Source of the DNA: Methanosarcina sp. UBA402
GTDB lineage: Archaea > Halobacteriota > Methanosarcinia > Methanosarcinales > Methanosarcinaceae
DNA: 14,929 nt
Assembly (NCBI GenBank): GCA_002509325.1
Contig: DADO01000024.1
Coordinates: 3,089 to 18,017, forward strand
Direction of reading: 5' to 3'
Part shown: positions 12,540 through 14,929 of the stretch, piece by piece
Position numbering within the stretch: position 1 is the stretch's first letter
Layout: every line of letters starts with the position of its first letter
Position numbers and translations under genes: made by a program
The notes under the pieces: model-generated
Databases searched by the model: none
Seen by the model: the letters and a program-made list of their open reading frames with translations, nothing else
What the model was told of the DNA's origin: nothing

Positions 12540-12896
12540 TTAAGCTTTTTCAAGGTGTTTTTCAATATGCTTCAGGAGCTGGCTTCCGAACTCTGTGAGC
12601 TCATAGATCTGGAAACTGCGCTCTCTTCGCGAGTCGACCAGACCTGCTTCTTTTAAAAGCTTAAGATGATAAGAAAGAGCGGAATGCTTCTGATCTGTGC
12701 ACTCTACAAGGACACAGACACAGAGGCTCTGGACTTCAAGGGCTTTGAGAATCCTGAGGCGAGTGGAGTCTGCAAGCACCTTACATAGGCTAATGAGTTC
12801 TCCCATGTCTTTATTCATTGCCGTATGCACAGCCTCAAGCACATCTTCTGGAAGACAATATGCATCCTTTACTTCTATCATTTTTTTCTCAGACAT
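12540..12896 (-). CDS. ArsR/SmtB-family metal-sensing repressor
   Basis: A 118-residue winged-helix repressor. The fold is CKVLADSTRLRILKAL (38-53), then a recognition helix SALSYHLKLLKEAGLV (72-87) and a wing RRERSFQIYEL (90-100). The alpha-3 metal motif is LCVCVLVEC, with C59 and C61 as in ArsR/CadC; C66, C38 and N-terminal C14 may add ligands, and H110 and H114 lie in the last helix. This suggests thiol sensing of arsenite, cadmium, lead or zinc. The frame extends 11 codons upstream to 12929, but GGTGGTC about 11 bases before ATG 12896 supports the shorter start. GTAGT-T-ACTAC at 12930-12940 could be its operator. It converges with nikR; no resistance gene is adjacent. Confidence 0.9.
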   Translation of the reverse strand: MSEKKMIEVKDAYCLPEDVLEAVHTAMNKDMGELISLCKVLADSTRLRILKALEVQSLCVCVLVECTDQKHSALSYHLKLLKEAGLVDSRRERSFQIYELTEFGSQLLKHIEKHLEKA

Positions 12897-12929
12897 TTTT
12901 CTACTTGACCACCAATTCAAATAAAGCAT

Positions 12930-12940
12930 GTAGTTACTAC
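12930..12940 (-). promoter_or_regulatory. Possible operator of the ArsR-family gene
   Basis: GTAGTTACTAC is an 11-bp near-palindrome (arms of five) located 34-44 bp upstream of the chosen start. Small repressors of this family bind such imperfect palindromes in their own promoters. It is short and could be chance. Confidence 0.3.
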
Positions 12941-13072
12941 TTTATTTCTTTGTGTTAATGCTCTCAGTTGCCTTTTCGATTCACCAGTTTAAAAATGACA
13001 GGTTAATTTACTTTATTCTACTTCCTTCTATATTATTCTACTTCATTCTTCTTTATTTTACTTTATTCTGTA

Positions 13073-14839
13073 TTATCCTTTCAAAATATCATTATCTGTG
13101 CAAAGCACTTCTCTCCACCTGAGTCCGAGTTCTGAAAGAGCAAGGCCTCCTCCGATCAAAGTGATTGAGTTCTTTATGAAATGATCAAGCACGGCGACCG
13201 TGAATCCTATTTCAGGTTTAATTCCCCCAAGCCCAAAGACTGCAGTAAGGGCAATTTCATATGTTCCTATGGCTCCAGGCGTTATAGGGAAGATCTTTGC
13301 AATGTTTCCGAGAGCTACAGCCAGGAAAATCAGAGATATCATATACATGGATGAGGTACTTACCCCTACGGTCGGAAAAGATTTAAGGACAAGGAAACAG
13401 GTGAATATATCCACTCCCCATATAAGAAGAGAAGATGTGGTTACTGCCAGAAAAGCGCTAGGGCGCACGGCAACAACACTCAGCTGATGGAGAAAAGTAA
13501 ATGCAAAGCCCTTTATCTTTCCAGAAAGCCCGTTTCGGGACGTTTCCATCTCCAGTATTTTTTTAGCGTGACCTTCTCGGAAAGACGCAATAAAAAGAAT
13601 TGAAAAGAAAAACACTACTGCAAATCCTGATAGCTTTATCAGCGAGCCCATCCATGGAGTGAGCTCAAAGCGGGTTGCAGCACCTGAAGACGCAAGCATT
13701 GCTATGGAAGTAATTGCAACTATATCAAAGACTCTTTCTACAGTCAACGAGGAAAAACTCGTTGTAAAGGCAAGGTCTTTGCTTTTTTTCAGGATATACA
13801 TCCTGCTCAGGTCTCCTATTCGTGCTGGGAGAATTACATTTGCTGATTGGCTGATAAAAATGCTGCCTGTAAGAAATCCAAGCTCATATTGATTTCCAAG
13901 TCTTTTAAGGATCTGCTGGAAGCGGATTCCTCTTAAAGGCCAGGAAATGCAGTATACTAGAGAGGCAAGAACCAGAGTCCCAAAGGACGCCTGCTTCACA
14001 TTTTCTATAATATCGGAGGCGCCCAGAAAAGTTGCAACAAAAGCAAGGATCAGGATTGCAAGGGCGGCTGTTAGAAAGACCTTCCTTTTTCCTGATACAG
14101 CGAGTGGGAAAGAGAGTTCCCGCCAGAGCCGGAATATTTCGGATCCCATCCCTTTGACATCTTTTGCCAGGTTAACCTTGCTTGACCCACCATGCCTCCA
14201 GTAGACTGGAAATTCTACTACTCTGTATCCTTTGTGCTGGGCTCTTACGAGTATTTCAGTGTCCCAGAACCAGTGATCGTTCTCGATCTCGTCTAGAAGA
14301 TCAAAGAGAGCTTCTCTCCTGAAAGCCTTAAAACCACACTGGTGATCATAGAGTTTTGAATGCAGAAAAAGCTTCACCAGAAAATTATATCCTCTGCTCG
14401 CAAACTCCCGCTTAAAAGGCCTTTTTGCATCGCTTTCGGGCATCATTCTTGAGCCTGTAGCAAAATCATAGCCATCTGTGCTCACAGCCCTGACTAATTT
14501 CTCCAGATATTTCATATCGGTTGCAAGGTCCACATCAATATAGCAGAGGACTTCCCCTGAAGCAGCCTTAAACGCCCTGTTAAGAGCTTTTCCCCTGCCC
14601 TGCCGCATGTCAGAGTGCAGGTGGACAACATAAGAAGCATACTGTTCCGAGAGTCTTGAAGCTATCTGGTCCGTACCGTCTGTGCTGCCGTCTTCTGCTA
14701 TTATGATCTCGAAGCGATCAGTTATCTTAGAAAGTGTTTCCGCTGTAACAAAGACAGCCTTTTCTATATTCGCTGCCTCGTTATAAGCTGGTAAAACCAC
14801 CGAAACACTGATTATGGATAAAACCCCCTTTGTTTTCAT
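13073..14839 (-). CDS. AglD-like glycosyltransferase-2 fused to flippase-like membrane domain
   Basis: A protein of 588 residues from ATG 14839. The N-terminal GT2 domain (about 1-235) has SVVLPAYNE (13-21), EDGSTDGT (49-56), the metal-binding DVD (102-104) and HQCGFKAF (166-173), as in dolichol-phosphate sugar transferases. A membrane domain of about 300 residues with 6-8 helices follows, including PARIGDLSRMY and FPITPGAIGTYE, typical of the UPF0104/LPG-synthase TM family. Haloferax AglD has the same order and charges dolichol phosphate with mannose for S-layer glycosylation. I infer lipid-linked sugar synthesis at the membrane. The start is unsure: GTG 14899 or ATG 14875 are in frame, and no stop occurs before the window end, so the gene may extend further. 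No start has a good ribosome site. Confidence 0.88.
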   Translation of the reverse strand: MKTKGVLSIISVSVVLPAYNEAANIEKAVFVTAETLSKITDRFEIIIAEDGSTDGTDQIASRLSEQYASYVVHLHSDMRQGRGKALNRAFKAASGEVLCYIDVDLATDMKYLEKLVRAVSTDGYDFATGSRMMPESDAKRPFKREFASRGYNFLVKLFLHSKLYDHQCGFKAFRREALFDLLDEIENDHWFWDTEILVRAQHKGYRVVEFPVYWRHGGSSKVNLAKDVKGMGSEIFRLWRELSFPLAVSGKRKVFLTAALAILILAFVATFLGASDIIENVKQASFGTLVLASLVYCISWPLRGIRFQQILKRLGNQYELGFLTGSIFISQSANVILPARIGDLSRMYILKKSKDLAFTTSFSSLTVERVFDIVAITSIAMLASSGAATRFELTPWMGSLIKLSGFAVVFFFSILFIASFREGHAKKILEMETSRNGLSGKIKGFAFTFLHQLSVVAVRPSAFLAVTTSSLLIWGVDIFTCFLVLKSFPTVGVSTSSMYMISLIFLAVALGNIAKIFPITPGAIGTYEIALTAVFGLGGIKPEIGFTVAVLDHFIKNSITLIGGGLALSELGLRWREVLCTDNDILKG

Positions 14840-14929
14840 CCCAGTATTAGGAGCGAATTTACAATTTGAGCCCATCCCAAAACCAATTTTTATTTTCACA
14901 TCGATAAAAGTCTCAGAATCATTTTCATG

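Overview
The window looks like chromosomal DNA of a methanogenic archaeon, most likely Methanosarcina. The reasons are an archaeal aIF1, an Nre-type DNA repair protein with a C-terminal PCNA-binding tail, a coenzyme F390 synthetase-like ligase, an archaeal NikR, an AglD-like glycosyltransferase, T/A-rich intergenic DNA with archaeal TATA elements, and Shine-Dalgarno sites resembling GGAGGTGA. This is a recognition-based call, not a database match. I see no rRNA, tRNA, CRISPR array or insertion sequence.

Layout. 1-1514: a short 13-bp repeat array, a small winged-helix regulator (minus), a 600-bp non-coding gap with a perfect 35-bp duplication, the aIF1 gene (plus), then a 15-bp TATA-bearing repeat array. 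1515-3106: a Cys-rich HTH regulator whose stop overlaps the GTG start of an NreA-type repair gene. 3168-3881: purC (minus), convergent with nreA across a hairpin. 3882-4378: non-coding. 4379-6402: a two-gene operon of a single-ring AAA ATPase and a PhnP-like metallo-beta-lactamase-fold hydrolase. 6531-7311: two small membrane proteins, one AT-rich and unrecognised, one DUF378. 7545-8027: Bcp-type peroxiredoxin (minus). 8230-9393: exported or membrane protein with an internal five-residue repeat (minus). 9636-9965: T4 endonuclease V-like pyrimidine-dimer glycosylase (plus). 10083-11441: F390 synthetase-like adenylating enzyme (plus). 11442-12008: non-coding leader region with several inverted repeats. 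12009-12431: NikR (plus), convergent with an ArsR-family metal sensor at 12540-12896 (minus). 13073 to the right edge: AglD-like glycosyltransferase fused to a flippase-like membrane domain (minus); its frame stays open to the window end.

Themes. Two genes serve DNA damage (Nre, dimer glycosylase), two relate to oxidants or oxygen exposure (Bcp, F390 synthetase-like), and two are metal-responsive regulators (NikR, ArsR). The other prominent feature is the number of short tandem repeats of period 13, 14, 15, 17, 26 and 35 bp, nearly all in promoters or gene ends and one inside a gene. The most testable new items are the AAA/PhnP-like pair, the Cys-HTH/Nre coupling, the NikR operator candidate, and the N-terminus of the dimer glycosylase. 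I do not see one large undescribed system.
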